Assembly (NCBI RefSeq): GCF_026000435.1
Contig: NZ_AP026764.1
Coordinates: forward strand, 434,001 to 498,000
DNA from: Vibrio sp. STUT-A11
GTDB lineage: Bacteria > Pseudomonadota > Gammaproteobacteria > Enterobacterales > Vibrionaceae
Direction: 5' to 3'
DNA: 64,000 nucleotides
Shown here: piece after piece, positions 9,391-19,034 of the stretch
Layout: the number at the start of each line of letters is the position of its first letter
How positions within the stretch are numbered: position 1 is the first letter of the stretch
The notes under the pieces: model-generated
What the model was told of the DNA's origin: nothing
The model's database searches: none
The model's input: the letters and a program-made list of their open reading frames with translations, nothing else
Program-made: the position numbers and the translations under genes

Positions 9391-11781
9391 ATGGCCTTAA
9401 ACGAAGCGGATACTTGCCGAGTCTATGTGACGCCAAAACTTAAAGAGTCTGGTTGGGAAAGCAATCCTAGCGCAATAACTGAACAGTACACATTTACTGA
9501 TGGTCGTGTTCAGTTTAAGGGCAGCAAAGTTCAGCGTGGCGAGCAAAAGCGAGCTGATTATTTACTTAAGTACACTCGTGATTTTCCTATTGCCGTTGTT
9601 GAGGCTAAACCTGAAAAAAGCCCTGTAGGTCAAGGGATGCAACAGGCAAAAGATTACGCAGAAATCTTAGGGTTAAAGTTTGCTTATTCAACCAATGGTC
9701 ATGAGATCCTAGAGTTTGATTACACCACTGGTGAAGAGCAGTTATTGTCGCGCTTTCCAACCCCTGAAGAGTTATTCAGTCGGCTTTGTGGTGATGAAGG
9801 TTTAAAGGATGAAGATCTTGATACCTTACTGTCTCCTTACCACCATGTCTCGGGTTACTCACCGCGTTACTACCAGCAAATTGCCATAAACCGCGCAGTC
9901 CAGTCGGTACTTCAAGGTAAAAAGCGCTCATTAATTACGATGGCAACGGGTACGGGTAAGACAGTTGTCGCTTTTCAAATTAGTTGGAAGCTGTGGAGTG
10001 CTCGCTGGAACCGCACGGGAGACTATAGAAAGCCTCGCATTCTATTTCTGGCAGATAGAAATGTGTTGGTAGATGATCCAAAGGATAAAACATTTACCCC
10101 GTTTGGTGATGCAAGGCATAAAATTGAAGGTGGTAAAGCCGTTAAAAGTCGTGAGATTTATTTTGCGATTTATCAATCCATTGCTAGTGATGAGCGTCGT
10201 CCAGGCTTGTATAAAGAGTTTCCGCAAGACTTTTTTGATCTAATCATCATCGATGAGTGTCATAGAGGCAGTGCCCGTGACAACAGTAACTGGCGCGAAA
10301 TTCTAGAGTATTTTGAGCCAGCTTTCCAAATCGGTATGACGGCGACTCCGCTGCGCGAAGATAACCGCGATACTTACCGTTATTTTGGCAACCCAATTTA
10401 TACCTATAGTTTGCGCCAAGGTATTGATGACGGATTTCTTGCTCCATACCGCGTACACCGAGTCATTTCGGAAGTTGATGCGGCAGGCTGGCGACCAAGC
10501 AAAGGCGATGTAGACCGCTTTGGACGAGAAATCCCTGATGGAGAATACCACACCAAGGACTTCGAGCGAGTTATTGCGTTAAAGGCACGAACAGATACGT
10601 TTGCTAAGCACCTGACAGACTTTATGAAGCGAACCGATCGCTTTGCAAAAACGATCGTGTTTTGTGTCGATCAAGAGCACGCTGACGAAATGCGTCGGGC
10701 GCTTAATAACTTGAATTCTGACCTTGCACGTAAGCATCCTGATTACGTAGCACGAGTGACATCAGAAGAAGGGAAAATTGGCAAAGGGCACCTCAGTCGT
10801 TTTCAAGAGCTGGAAACCAGTACCCCAGTGATACTGACCACTTCACAGCTATTAACAACGGGGGTAGATGCACCAACCTGTAAAAATGTTGTGCTTGCGC
10901 GTGTTGTTAACTCAATGAGTGAGTTCAAGCAAATTGTTGGCCGTGGTACCCGCTTACGCGAAGATTACGGCAAGCTTTGGTTCAACATCATTGATTATAC
11001 CGGTTCCGCTACACAAAACTTCGCTGACCCTGACTTTGACGGTTACCCAGAAATTGAAGATGAAGTGGTGATTGATGAAGATGGTGAAGAAGTGGTTGAT
11101 GACCCTTTAACACCAGATAGTGAAGAGTTAGAGGTTGCTGAAGATACGGGTGAACACGAAGTGAACACTGAAGCTGAAGGCGCTGATGATGGAGAGGAGC
11201 ACGAACCGAGAAAGTACTACGTAGACGGTGGGAGCGTTAAAATTACGTCTCATTTGGTTTATGAGCTAGACGAAGACGGTAAACAACTTCGTGTCATCCA
11301 ATATACCGACTACACCGCAGAAAAGGTAAAAACCCTCTTTTCCTCATTGGACGAAATAAAAGATAGTTGGGCTAATCCGTTAAAGAGAGAACAGGTCATT
11401 CTCGAACTACAAGAACGAGGGATCCAGTTTGATGATTTGGTTGCAGAGTCAGGCAAAACCGATGCAGATCCATTGGATTTACTTTGCCATATAGCATTTA
11501 ACGTACCGCTGCGAACCAGAAAAGAGCGTGCTAACTACTTGAAGAAAAACAAACCTGATTTTTTTGAACAGTACGGTCCAGAGGCCCGCGCTATATTAAC
11601 GTCTTTATTGGACAAATACACCGACCACGGCCCTAAGCAATTCAGTATTCCTGATTCGCTACAGGTACCACCCATTTCTGAATATGGCAATGTGATGGAA
11701 ATAGCCCGCCTTTTTGGCGGTGCGTTGCAAATGAAAACAGCCGTGGACCAATTACAAACGCTGCTCTATAGCCAGCAATAA
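9391..11781 (+). CDS. hsdR: Type I restriction enzyme, R (ATPase/endonuclease) subunit
   Basis: Motor and nuclease subunit of a type I restriction complex that cleaves foreign DNA after translocating it. It has 796 residues from the ATG at 9391. The N-terminal nuclease region has RADYLL...FPIAVVEAKPEKS (Asp...E-x-K). The superfamily 2 helicase follows with MATGTGKTVVA (Walker A), IIIDECHRG (DEAD-like box II), MTATPLR (motif III), TSQLLTTGVDAPT and QIVGRGTRLRED (motif VI). An acidic linker (EVVIDEDGEEVVDD...) precedes the C-terminal domain that docks on the methylase. A longer in-frame start at 9301 lies inside the HTH gene and is unlikely. Confidence 0.93.
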   Translation: MALNEADTCRVYVTPKLKESGWESNPSAITEQYTFTDGRVQFKGSKVQRGEQKRADYLLKYTRDFPIAVVEAKPEKSPVGQGMQQAKDYAEILGLKFAYSTNGHEILEFDYTTGEEQLLSRFPTPEELFSRLCGDEGLKDEDLDTLLSPYHHVSGYSPRYYQQIAINRAVQSVLQGKKRSLITMATGTGKTVVAFQISWKLWSARWNRTGDYRKPRILFLADRNVLVDDPKDKTFTPFGDARHKIEGGKAVKSREIYFAIYQSIASDERRPGLYKEFPQDFFDLIIIDECHRGSARDNSNWREILEYFEPAFQIGMTATPLREDNRDTYRYFGNPIYTYSLRQGIDDGFLAPYRVHRVISEVDAAGWRPSKGDVDRFGREIPDGEYHTKDFERVIALKARTDTFAKHLTDFMKRTDRFAKTIVFCVDQEHADEMRRALNNLNSDLARKHPDYVARVTSEEGKIGKGHLSRFQELETSTPVILTTSQLLTTGVDAPTCKNVVLARVVNSMSEFKQIVGRGTRLREDYGKLWFNIIDYTGSATQNFADPDFDGYPEIEDEVVIDEDGEEVVDDPLTPDSEELEVAEDTGEHEVNTEAEGADDGEEHEPRKYYVDGGSVKITSHLVYELDEDGKQLRVIQYTDYTAEKVKTLFSSLDEIKDSWANPLKREQVILELQERGIQFDDLVAESGKTDADPLDLLCHIAFNVPLRTRKERANYLKKNKPDFFEQYGPEARAILTSLLDKYTDHGPKQFSIPDSLQVPPISEYGNVMEIARLFGGALQMKTAVDQLQTLLYSQQ

Positions 11782-11801
11782 CAGAAGTAACGATACGATT
11801 T

Positions 11802-13379
11802 ATGGCACGAACAAAGAAAGCAGATCAGCCGATGACCACCGCCCAGCAACTAGGCGCGATTGTTAAATCATCTCGGCAAATCATGCGTAAAGATAAAGGC
11901 TTAAATGGCGATCTCGATCGCCTGCCAATGCTCACTTGGATCATGTTTTTGAAGTTTCTCGACGACTTAGAACAAATGCGAGAAACCGAAGCCGTGCTAG
12001 AAGGAAAAAGCTTTCAGCCAGCCATCGAAGCGCCGTACCGCTGGCGAGACTGGGCAGCAATTGAAGGTGGTATCACCGGCGATGAGCTGATTGCCTTTAT
12101 TAACAATGATGAAGCAATGCGACCTGATGGCACGCGTGGCATCGGTTTGTTTGCTTACTTGCGTAGCCTGCAAGGTGATAACGGTGGTGATCGTCGAGAT
12201 GTGATTGCGACCGTGTTTAAAGGCATGCAAAACCGAATGATCAACGGATATTTGTTACGTGATGTTGTCGACAAAATAAACGGCATCCATTTCAACTCAT
12301 CTGAAGAGATGCATACCTTAAGCCGCTTATACGAAACCATGCTGCGTGAAATGCGTGATGCCGCTGGTGACTCCGGCGAATTTTATACTCCGCGTCCAGT
12401 GGTTCGCTTTATGGTTGAGGTGATGGATCCGCAGTTGGGTGAGTCTGTATTGGACCCAGCCTGTGGCACGGGTGGTTTTTTGGTTGAAGCGTTCGAACAC
12501 CTAGAGCGCCAGTGTAAAACAGTCGAAGATCGCAAAGTATTGCAAGAAAGCAGTATCTTTGGCGGCGAAGCCAAATCTTTGCCTTACTTGTTGGTACAAA
12601 TGAACCTGTTACTGCATGGTTTGGAGTACCCAAGAATTGACCCTGAAAATAGCCTCCGTTTTCCACTACGAGAGATGGGTGACAAAGATCGTGTGGATGT
12701 GATCTTAACCAATCCACCTTTTGGTGGTGAGGAAGAAAAAGGCATTCTTGGTAACTTCCCAGAAGACATGCAAACCGCCGAAACCGCAATGCTGTTCCTT
12801 CAGTTGATCATGCGTAAACTCAAGCGTCCTGGTCATGGTTCAGACAATGGCGGCCGTGCCGCGGTTGTCGTCCCAAATGGCACGTTATTCAGTGATGGTA
12901 TCAGCGCACGCATTAAAGAAGATCTGTTAAAAAACTTTAATCTGCATACCATTGTTCGTTTGCCGGAAGGGGTATTCGCGCCTTACACCGATATTGCAGG
13001 CAACTTACTCTTCTTCGATCGTTCTGGCCCAACAGACGATATTTGGTATTACCAAATCACTGTTCCTGAAGGTCGTAAAAAATATACTAAGACTAAACCA
13101 ATGGAAAGCCATGAGTTTGATGAATGCTGTAACTGGTGGAGTAATAGGATTGTTAATCAGAATGCATGGAAAGAAAGTGCCTCAGAGATTATTAAATACT
13201 CCGAAAGTGGACAACTGATTGACGTAAATTTAGATAGAAAAAATCCTAATAGTCTCGAAGTGCTTGAACACGAAGAGCCTATGGATTTGATAGAGAAAAT
13301 AACCACTAAAGAAGAGTCTCTTTTAGCGATCTTAAAACAGATTAAAGCTGAAATCCGTACTCAAGGTATCTCTAAATGA
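11802..13379 (+). CDS. hsdM: Type I restriction enzyme, M (adenine methyltransferase) subunit
   Basis: S-adenosylmethionine-dependent N6-adenine methylase, 525 aa, which modifies host sites and is needed for restriction. The N-terminal HsdM helical domain (LDRLPMLTWIMFLKFLDDLE) is followed by the methylase core. Motif I is DPACGTGGFLVEA and motif IV is NPPFGG. The region GEFYTPRPVVRFM is typical of HsdM. It starts 20 bp after hsdR, and its stop overlaps the hsdS start (ATGA), which indicates translational coupling. Confidence 0.95.
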   Translation: MARTKKADQPMTTAQQLGAIVKSSRQIMRKDKGLNGDLDRLPMLTWIMFLKFLDDLEQMRETEAVLEGKSFQPAIEAPYRWRDWAAIEGGITGDELIAFINNDEAMRPDGTRGIGLFAYLRSLQGDNGGDRRDVIATVFKGMQNRMINGYLLRDVVDKINGIHFNSSEEMHTLSRLYETMLREMRDAAGDSGEFYTPRPVVRFMVEVMDPQLGESVLDPACGTGGFLVEAFEHLERQCKTVEDRKVLQESSIFGGEAKSLPYLLVQMNLLLHGLEYPRIDPENSLRFPLREMGDKDRVDVILTNPPFGGEEEKGILGNFPEDMQTAETAMLFLQLIMRKLKRPGHGSDNGGRAAVVVPNGTLFSDGISARIKEDLLKNFNLHTIVRLPEGVFAPYTDIAGNLLFFDRSGPTDDIWYYQITVPEGRKKYTKTKPMESHEFDECCNWWSNRIVNQNAWKESASEIIKYSESGQLIDVNLDRKNPNSLEVLEHEEPMDLIEKITTKEESLLAILKQIKAEIRTQGISK

Positions 13380-14518
13380 AAGAGTATACTTTAAGGGATG
13401 TTCTTATCCGCCAAAAAGAGGCCATCACCGTTGAGGATGATGCTGAGTATAAGCGCATTACCATTAAAATGAATGGTAATGGCGTGCTCCTTAGAGATGA
13501 AGTCATTGGTGACGCTATAGGAACTAAGCGCCAGTTTCTGGTGAGTTCTGATCAGTTTGTGCTTTCAAAAATTGACGCAAGGAATGGTGCTTTCGGAATA
13601 GTGCCTAAAAGCTGTGATGGAGCAATTATTACAGGAAACTTTTGGGCATTTGACGTCAACTCCGAACTTGCAGATGTTAAATACCTCGATTTCATGTCTA
13701 AAACACCAGAGTTCAAAGACTTTTGTATCGTTGCAAGCGAAGGTACTACTAATCGAAAGTACCTTGACGAAAATAAGTTTCTTGATAAACGGATTTTGCT
13801 ACCTGAGCTCGCAGAGCAGAAAAAAGTGGTTGCTAAGATCTTAAAGTTTAAGAATAAGATAGAGCTAGCGCGGAAAATCCGAAACGAGATTTTAAGTGAT
13901 CTCTACGTGCTGTTAAACAGCACATTTCACAAATTAATTGAAGGCGCTGTCTACAAGCCGATGTCGAAAGTGGCACCTCTTGAGCGCCGTAAAGTTGAGA
14001 TCGATGTGAACGCGGAGTACCCAGAGCTTGGTGTGCGTTGTTTTGGTAACGGTACTTTCCACAAGCCTATTCTTAACGGAATGGACGTTGGTACCAAAAA
14101 GCTGTACCAAATGGTTCCCGGTGACTTGGTGTTCAGTAATGTTTTTGCTTGGGAAGGTGCGATCGCGGTTGTTAAAAAAGAAGACGAAGGTCGTGTCGGT
14201 TCGCATCGTTTTATAACGTGTTTACCTAAATCAGGAGTGGTGACAGCCGATTTCCTTTGCTTTTATTTTCTAACGACTGAGGGGTTAGAGAAAATACAAG
14301 CAGCATCCCCTGGAGGTGCTGGAAGGAATAGAACTTTAGGACTTAAGAAGCTAGAAAATATCGAGGTTCCTGTACCCGATTACGATAAGCAGCTTTGGTT
14401 TAATCAACTGCAAAGCTATGTTGAAAAAATTAAACAAGCTCAATCAGAAAATGCAACTGAGTTAGAGGCTCTGATGCCTTCAATTTTAGATAAAGCCTTT
14501 AAGGGAGAATTGGTTTAA
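13376..14518 (+). CDS. hsdS: Type I restriction enzyme, S (specificity) subunit
   Basis: DNA-recognition subunit of the HsdRMS complex, 380 aa. It has two target-recognition domains separated by conserved helices. TRD1 covers about residues 1-140 and ends in LPELAEQKKVVAKILKFKNK. TRD2 covers about 190-345 and is followed by QSYVEKIKQAQSENATELEA. The tail SILDKAFKGELV is typical of HsdS. The recognition sequence cannot be read from the protein. The stop shares a base with the ATG of the next short ORF. Confidence 0.9.
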   Translation: MKEYTLRDVLIRQKEAITVEDDAEYKRITIKMNGNGVLLRDEVIGDAIGTKRQFLVSSDQFVLSKIDARNGAFGIVPKSCDGAIITGNFWAFDVNSELADVKYLDFMSKTPEFKDFCIVASEGTTNRKYLDENKFLDKRILLPELAEQKKVVAKILKFKNKIELARKIRNEILSDLYVLLNSTFHKLIEGAVYKPMSKVAPLERRKVEIDVNAEYPELGVRCFGNGTFHKPILNGMDVGTKKLYQMVPGDLVFSNVFAWEGAIAVVKKEDEGRVGSHRFITCLPKSGVVTADFLCFYFLTTEGLEKIQAASPGGAGRNRTLGLKKLENIEVPVPDYDKQLWFNQLQSYVEKIKQAQSENATELEALMPSILDKAFKGELV

Positions 14519-14649
14519 TGTCTATGCCTGCACCGACGCTTGCTTATGATGCTGGCACCCAGCCTGTTATTGCTCATGGCTTGTCTTATCAGGACGAGCA
14601 AGTGAGCGAGATGTTAGCTGGCCCTGCAAACGATTCTGAACTACTTTAA
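14518..14649 (+). pseudogene. Short 43-codon remnant coupled to hsdS
   Basis: The ATG overlaps the hsdS stop (TAATG). The frame reads MSMPAPTLAYDAGTQPVIAH...SELL and then TAA. I do not recognise it. The tight coupling suggests it is the beginning of a fourth gene in the original restriction locus, cut off when the transposon was assembled. It could also be a genuine very small ORF. Confidence 0.4.
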
Positions 14650-14940
14650 CATTTTAAATTTTGTCGAAGTAAAAACTCCTGAAGAGAAAAAGAACTCTAA
14701 CAGGGCATGTTATGGGCGGCTTGCTTAATATTTCAAGTAAGCTTTCCCATACTTTTAGTTATTAATGATTTACTAATATTCGATTTTTCGAAACTAATAA
14801 TTGTCCAAAACCTTCTCAAAAATGGTTCAGAAATCTTGTGAACACCAAGCGATTTTGTCATATGTTCGTATTTTATAGGGCTAAGAAAGAAAATATGCCG
14901 TAGCCCTCAGCCCTTATAAATAAAAGGCTGAGGGCTCACA
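14650..14940. other. Non-coding junction between the RM locus and the resolvase remnant
   Basis: An A/T-rich stretch with no credible ORF. It contains a perfect 11-bp inverted repeat, AGCCCTCAGCC (14902-14912) with GGCTGAGGGCT (14926-14936). This could be a terminator-like hairpin without a T tract, or part of a recombination site just before the truncated resolvase. Confidence 0.5.
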
Positions 14941-15255
14941 TTGGACTTTTCGCTGAAATGGGCGCAAAAACCCATGATCAAATCTATAAATAGCATGATG
15001 ATGGATATGCTAGCTGCTATCGCGAGAAAAGATTACCAAGATCGCCGCCGCCGTCAGGCTGAAGGAATAAAGAAAGCCAAAGAGGAAGGGAAATACAGAG
15101 GGCGGCAAGCCGATTCAGAACTACACGAAAAAATCTATCAGCTACGAGTAGTCAACAAGCTGAGTATCAGTGATACCGCCAAACTTACCAATGTTTCAGG
15201 TCGTACAGTAATACGGGTTGCTAAAAAGTTGGCAAGTGAGCGTTCAGCGGGGTAA
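14941..15255 (+). pseudogene. tnpR: Serine resolvase (TnpR-type), C-terminal fragment
   Basis: The frame contains SMMMDMLAAIARKDYQDRRR, RQAEGIKKAKEEGKYRGR and then a helix-turn-helix, KLSISDTAKLTNVSGRTVIR. This is the long alpha-E helix and DNA-binding tail of resolvase/invertase recombinases. The N-terminal catalytic domain with its nucleophilic serine (about 110-120 residues) is absent, so it cannot catalyse recombination. The stop at 15253-15255 lies 5 bp before IS copy 2. It is the only trace of transposon functions of the host element. Confidence 0.78.
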
Positions 15256-15345
15256 GAAGCTTAGCGTATGGAATGGACTTCCTCCCTATCACTCAGCCGT
15301 TAGTTCTGAGATGATAAATTCACCATTTCATACGGAGATAACAAC

Positions 15346-16320
15346 ATGGCTGTGACTGTATTAGGTATCGACCTAGCAAAAAATGTGTTCGCATTGCATG
15401 GTGTTGACCACAAAGGCAATACCATTTTATGCAAACCCAAAGTAAGTCGGGCCAAGCTGTTAGAAACGGTAGCCAATATGCCACCGTGTCTGATTGGAAT
15501 GGAAGCATGTAGCAGCGCTCATTTTTGGGCCCGATTATTCAAAAATGTCGGCCACGAAGTTCGCCTCATCGCTCCTAAGTTTGTCTCTCCTTATCGACTG
15601 TCTGGCAAAGCAGGGAAAAATGATGCTGCTGATGCTCAATCTATCTGTGAAGCAGTTCAACGTCCTCATATGCGATTTGTTAGCATCAAGTCAGAAGAGC
15701 AGCAATCGATTCAATGTTTGCACCGAGCTAGGCAGGGCCTAAATGAAGAAAGGACGGCAGTATGCAACCGCATTCGTGGTTTGCTCGCTGAGTTTGGTGT
15801 GATTGCTCCTTTATCACCGGAGCGATTGCGTAACGAGTTCGAGAGCATGAAGGTTCACCTTCCAACCTTAGCCGCAACTTGCATGGATGAATTATTTCTT
15901 CATATAGACAACATTGAGCGCAGGCTTTTAAAGTTCGACCGACTGATTAAAGAGACGGCAGAGCAAGATGAACGATGCCGACTATTGATGCAACTAAAGG
16001 GGGTTGGACCTATGACAGCCAGTGCTCTAGTATCAGCGATCTCTGACGGAAAAGAGTTTCGTAATGGCCGTCAATTGGCGGCCTGGTTGGGTTTAACGCC
16101 TTCTCAATACAGCAGCGGAGGGAAACCAAAATTAGGGCGAATTACTAAAGCTGGTGACAACTATATTCGTAGTCTGCTTGTGCAGGGGGCGCGTTCAATG
16201 ATGGCTAGCGCCGGACGAAAAGACGATCCGCTCAGTAAGTGGGTCTGTGATGTCAAAGATCGCCGTGGTTACTGGCGAGCCGCTATTGCTTTAGCTGCAA
16301 AAAATGCACGACACTGTTGA
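15346..16320 (+). CDS. IS110/IS1111-family recombinase (transposase), copy 2, early stop
   Basis: Identical in sequence to the product at 1528-2502, including the TGA at 16318-16320 that cuts off about 16 C-terminal residues. The DEDD residues (Asp9, Glu53, Asp93/96) and the Ser-containing SQYSSGG motif are intact. Because both copies carry the same stop, it predates the second insertion or was spread by gene conversion. If transposition made the second copy, the short form is active. Confidence 0.9.
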   Translation: MAVTVLGIDLAKNVFALHGVDHKGNTILCKPKVSRAKLLETVANMPPCLIGMEACSSAHFWARLFKNVGHEVRLIAPKFVSPYRLSGKAGKNDAADAQSICEAVQRPHMRFVSIKSEEQQSIQCLHRARQGLNEERTAVCNRIRGLLAEFGVIAPLSPERLRNEFESMKVHLPTLAATCMDELFLHIDNIERRLLKFDRLIKETAEQDERCRLLMQLKGVGPMTASALVSAISDGKEFRNGRQLAAWLGLTPSQYSSGGKPKLGRITKAGDNYIRSLLVQGARSMMASAGRKDDPLSKWVCDVKDRRGYWRAAIALAAKNARHC

Positions 16321-16368
16321 GCAATACTTCACTATGGTGAATCATTCGAAAATTGTTATTCAACCTAA

Positions 16369-16610
16369 ATAAATCTCTTACCACCAATGATGACAACGCA
16401 AATATGATAAGGGTTAAGACCCCGCAAGAGGTGCCTGAGAAAACGTTAGGATGTTAAATATCCGATTAGCGTATGAGGTTCTTGCGAGCGTCTTTCATTT
16501 TGGTCCGGAACAGAATATTCCAGTATGACCGCTTATAGTACTGCATCTTAATCTTCATTGTGATTGCGTTCAGAGCACCCATTGACATCGGGAGGAAGTC
16601 CTTATAGTAC
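16369..16610 (+). ncRNA. Candidate bridge (guide) RNA region of IS copy 2
   Basis: Same sequence as 2551-2792. The terminus-like repeats fall at 16466-16475 (TTAGCGTATG) and 16532-16541 (CTTATAGTAC), and again at the right end (16601-16610). GAAAACGT at 16439-16446 matches the minus strand of the adjacent transposon end (16609-16616). Confidence 0.5.
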
Positions 16611-16638
16611 GTTTTCGTTCCATTGGGCTTCAGACCCC
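16611..16638 (-). repeat. Right Tn3-family terminal inverted repeat (outer 28 bp)
   Basis: The minus strand reads GGGGTCTGAAGCCCAATGGA then ACGAAAAC. It is strikingly like Tn3/Tn1 ends (GGGGTCTGACGCTCAGTGGA...) and matches the left end at 1263 in 21 of 28 positions. The remaining inner 10 bp are replaced by the IS. Confidence 0.85.
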
Positions 16639-16643
16639 GTACC
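16639..16643. repeat. 5-bp target-site duplication, right copy (GTACC)
   Basis: GTACC immediately follows the terminal CCCC and duplicates 1258-1262. It lies inside the porin codons for Gly-Thr. Confidence 0.85.
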
Positions 16644-17456
16644 TTGTAAATCACCGTCTGCGTATTGAAGTGAACCGTAAACTTTGAAACAGTCAAATGT
16701 GTACGCTGCAGCTACAGAGTAAGTTTGACCATCGTTTGGAGATTCAAGCTTAAGTTCTACACTGTCGCTTGCTTTCAAGCTCGCTGCGTTTTCGAAAGAA
16801 ATGAATGCTGCGCCAAATTTGAAATCACCCAGTGTTACATCACCAGCTAAACCGACAGAGTTCGCTTTGTCGCCGTCAGAACCATAAGCTACCGCCGCAG
16901 AGAAATCGTCTACTTTGTAGTTTAGAGATGTAGCAAAGTTTGCTTCGTTGTCTGAATCGCTGTCAGTTTCGTAGTTTGCAGAAAACTCAAGATCGTTGAT
17001 TGTTTTCTTGTATCGGATACCTTGGCCATCTACACCACCTTGACCGATGATGTATAGGTTAGAACCTTCACCTTGTTTCGCTTTTTCAACTGCACCGAAT
17101 GAGTTACCAGTATCACCGAAAGAGAAATTACCGTAAGTAGTGTGGTCAAATTCTAATTTAATATCAGCGAATTCTGCATTACGGTTTGCTTTTGTCACAC
17201 TGTCGCCAGCATTAATTGCGAAAGAACCGATTAGTTTCGCATCTTCACTTAATTGATGCGTACCTTTAACTTTTAGGTGTGCATCTGTAAATACGTGTGG
17301 TTCTTTCTTTTTATCATCAGCATTAACGTAAATTGCGATACCTTTTGCCCAACCAGATAGTTCAACTGTGTTTTCGTCTGATTTGTAGATTTCGCCAGCT
17401 GCTGCCGCACCAGTGAATAGAACAGAAATTGCAATAGCTAAAGGTTTGATGTTCAT
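16639..17456 (-). pseudogene. Outer-membrane porin, 5' fragment (interrupted by the transposon)
   Basis: General Gram-negative porin, normally a trimeric 16-stranded barrel. The ATG at 17454-17456 (MNIKPLAIAISVLFTGAAAA, signal peptide) follows a good RBS (GGAG). An upstream in-frame ATG at 17477 is less likely. Barrel-like strands run to ...FKVYGSLQYADGDLQGT, where the transposon enters. Beyond this the frame runs into the terminal repeat and IS until a stop near 16602, adding a short foreign tail. The missing end is at 1101-1262. A Cys (TFDCFKVYG) is unusual for a porin strand. Loss of this porin may alter sugar or antibiotic entry. Confidence 0.9.
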
Positions 17457-17958
17457 ATCGTACTCCATATGTTGCACAAAAAATTAATGCAACCAATTGT
17501 ATTAAAAGTATTTATAGGCTAAGAGATTACATTCTTATGCTGAATGCGCTTCTGGAGTAATATTATCGAAATAAATTATATTTAAAATTGAAATGTTATT
17601 TTAATTTTAATAAATAAGATCGTGATCATAAATAAACCCATATTTGCAAAGTAACGATATGCAGTTTTATGCACTGAAAATGATAGGTCTTCGTATATTT
17701 ATTTGATTAAGATCAAATATATATCCACACAGAAAAATGTGACGAGATGCAATATATTAGTGCGTATAAAAAACAACCAGAAACACTGATAGGAAAATCA
17801 TGGAATTGTAAAAATAAAAATTAGATATGAATCGCAAATTTATTTATAAATATATTAATTGCTATTTAAAACATGCTATGGGAGGAATCAGATATATAAG
17901 ATGCTCTATTTCCCCACCGTCAACGCTCAGTAATTTAAAGGCTGTAGGGCGGGTAAAC
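17457..17958. other. Porin upstream region, no gene
   Basis: About 500 bp of very A/T-rich DNA holding the promoter and 5' leader of the disrupted porin on the minus strand. I see no ORF and no confident operator. Confidence 0.5.
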
Positions 17959-17989
17959 AAAAAAAAGTCCCCTCATTACTGAAGGGACT
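17959..17989 (-). terminator. Terminator of the araFGH operon
   Basis: AGTCCCCTCATTACTGAAGG plus GACT forms a stem at 17966-17989 with one mismatch. On the minus strand it is followed by eight Ts. It lies 38 bp past the araH stop. Confidence 0.85.
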
Positions 17990-18027
17990 CTTTGTGAAGA
18001 ATTAACGTTTTTGAGTCAGCGGTTCAT

Positions 18028-19017
18028 TTATGCTTTTGCTGTCTGTTTGTAGCGGTCAAAGATAACAGCGGCTAGTAGAATTAAGCCACGAACAACGTAT
18101 TGAGCAAACGGAGACATGTTCAATAGGTTCATCGCGTTTTCTACGGTACCCAGAATTAGCACACCAGCGATAACGTAAGAAACTTTACCGATACCACCTT
18201 TCAGAGATACGCCCCCCAATACACAAGCAGAGATAACCACCAGTTCAAAACCAACAGAAGTCATTGGCTGGCCTGAAGTCATACGTGCAGCCAGAATAAC
18301 ACCAGCAAGTGCTGCCATGAAGCCAGAGATGGTGTAGATCATCATCTTAGTTTTTACAACGTTTACCCCAGCCAGACGTGCCGCTTCTTCGTTGCCACCA
18401 ATCGCCAGTGTATTACGGCCATAAACGGTACGGTTCAGTAAAAACGTAAAGACAGCGAATGTAATGATTGTTAGCCAAATTGGAGTCGGGATACCGATGA
18501 AAGAAGAGTTACCTAACGCGAAGAAGCTCTCTTCTGTGATACCTACCGCTTTACCGTCAGAAATGATGTAGCCTAGACCGCGAGCAATCTGCATCGTCGC
18601 AAGTGTCGTAATTAGTGCGTTGATTTGCAGCTTGGCGATAACAAAGCCGTTTAACAGACCAAATGCCACACCAGAAAGTAGGCCTGCACCCACACCCAGA
18701 ACGACGCTGCTGGTCGCGTTGATAGCTACAGCGGTAACAACACCTGAACATGCAATGACTGAAGCAACAGAAAGGTCAAGGTCACCACACGCAAGACAGA
18801 ACAGCATGGCACATGCCACCATACCACTCATTGAGATGGCCAGGCCTAAGCCTTTCATATTGATGAAAGTTGCAAAGTAAGGAACAAATAGGCAGCAGAG
18901 TAAAAAGAGTCCTGCAAACACCATAAGCATTCCGAACTTATCCCAGGTTTTTGCGAAGCTGAAGCCACCAGTTTCAGGTGCTGACTCTAGAGCTTTTGTA
19001 GGGCTAGAAGTAGACAT
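18028..19017 (-). CDS. araH: L-arabinose ABC transporter, permease
   Basis: Inner-membrane permease (329 aa) of the high-affinity arabinose importer. Long stretches match E. coli AraH as I recall it: NMKGLGLAISMSGMVAC, GDLDLSVASVIAC, NALITTLATMQIARGL, GGNEEAARLAGV, SACVLGGVSLKGGIGK and the end VRGLILLAAVIFDRYKQ. About 8-10 hydrophobic helices are visible. It is the last gene of araFGH, 17 bp after araG, and is followed by a strong terminator. Confidence 0.95.
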   Translation of the reverse strand: MSTSSPTKALESAPETGGFSFAKTWDKFGMLMVFAGLFLLCCLFVPYFATFINMKGLGLAISMSGMVACAMLFCLACGDLDLSVASVIACSGVVTAVAINATSSVVLGVGAGLLSGVAFGLLNGFVIAKLQINALITTLATMQIARGLGYIISDGKAVGITEESFFALGNSSFIGIPTPIWLTIITFAVFTFLLNRTVYGRNTLAIGGNEEAARLAGVNVVKTKMMIYTISGFMAALAGVILAARMTSGQPMTSVGFELVVISACVLGGVSLKGGIGKVSYVIAGVLILGTVENAMNLLNMSPFAQYVVRGLILLAAVIFDRYKQTAKA

Positions 19018-19034
19018 AATGATATTCCTTAAAT

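Larger units (their letters stand above)
15261..16610 (+). mobile_element. IS110-family (IS1111-type) insertion sequence, copy 2
   Basis: Identical over 1350 bp to the copy at 1443-2792 and in the same direction. The left flank is ...AAGAAGC after the resolvase stop. The right flank is the outer 28 bp of the transposon's right terminal repeat. The IS thus lies in the inner part of that terminal repeat, at the same distance from the GGGG edge as copy 1 is from its own repeat. Confidence 0.88.

Noticed and set aside
16466..16696. 76-codon minus-strand ORF across the IS end, terminal repeat and porin
   Set aside because: It spans three unrelated segments and has no RBS or homology. It is an accidental frame.
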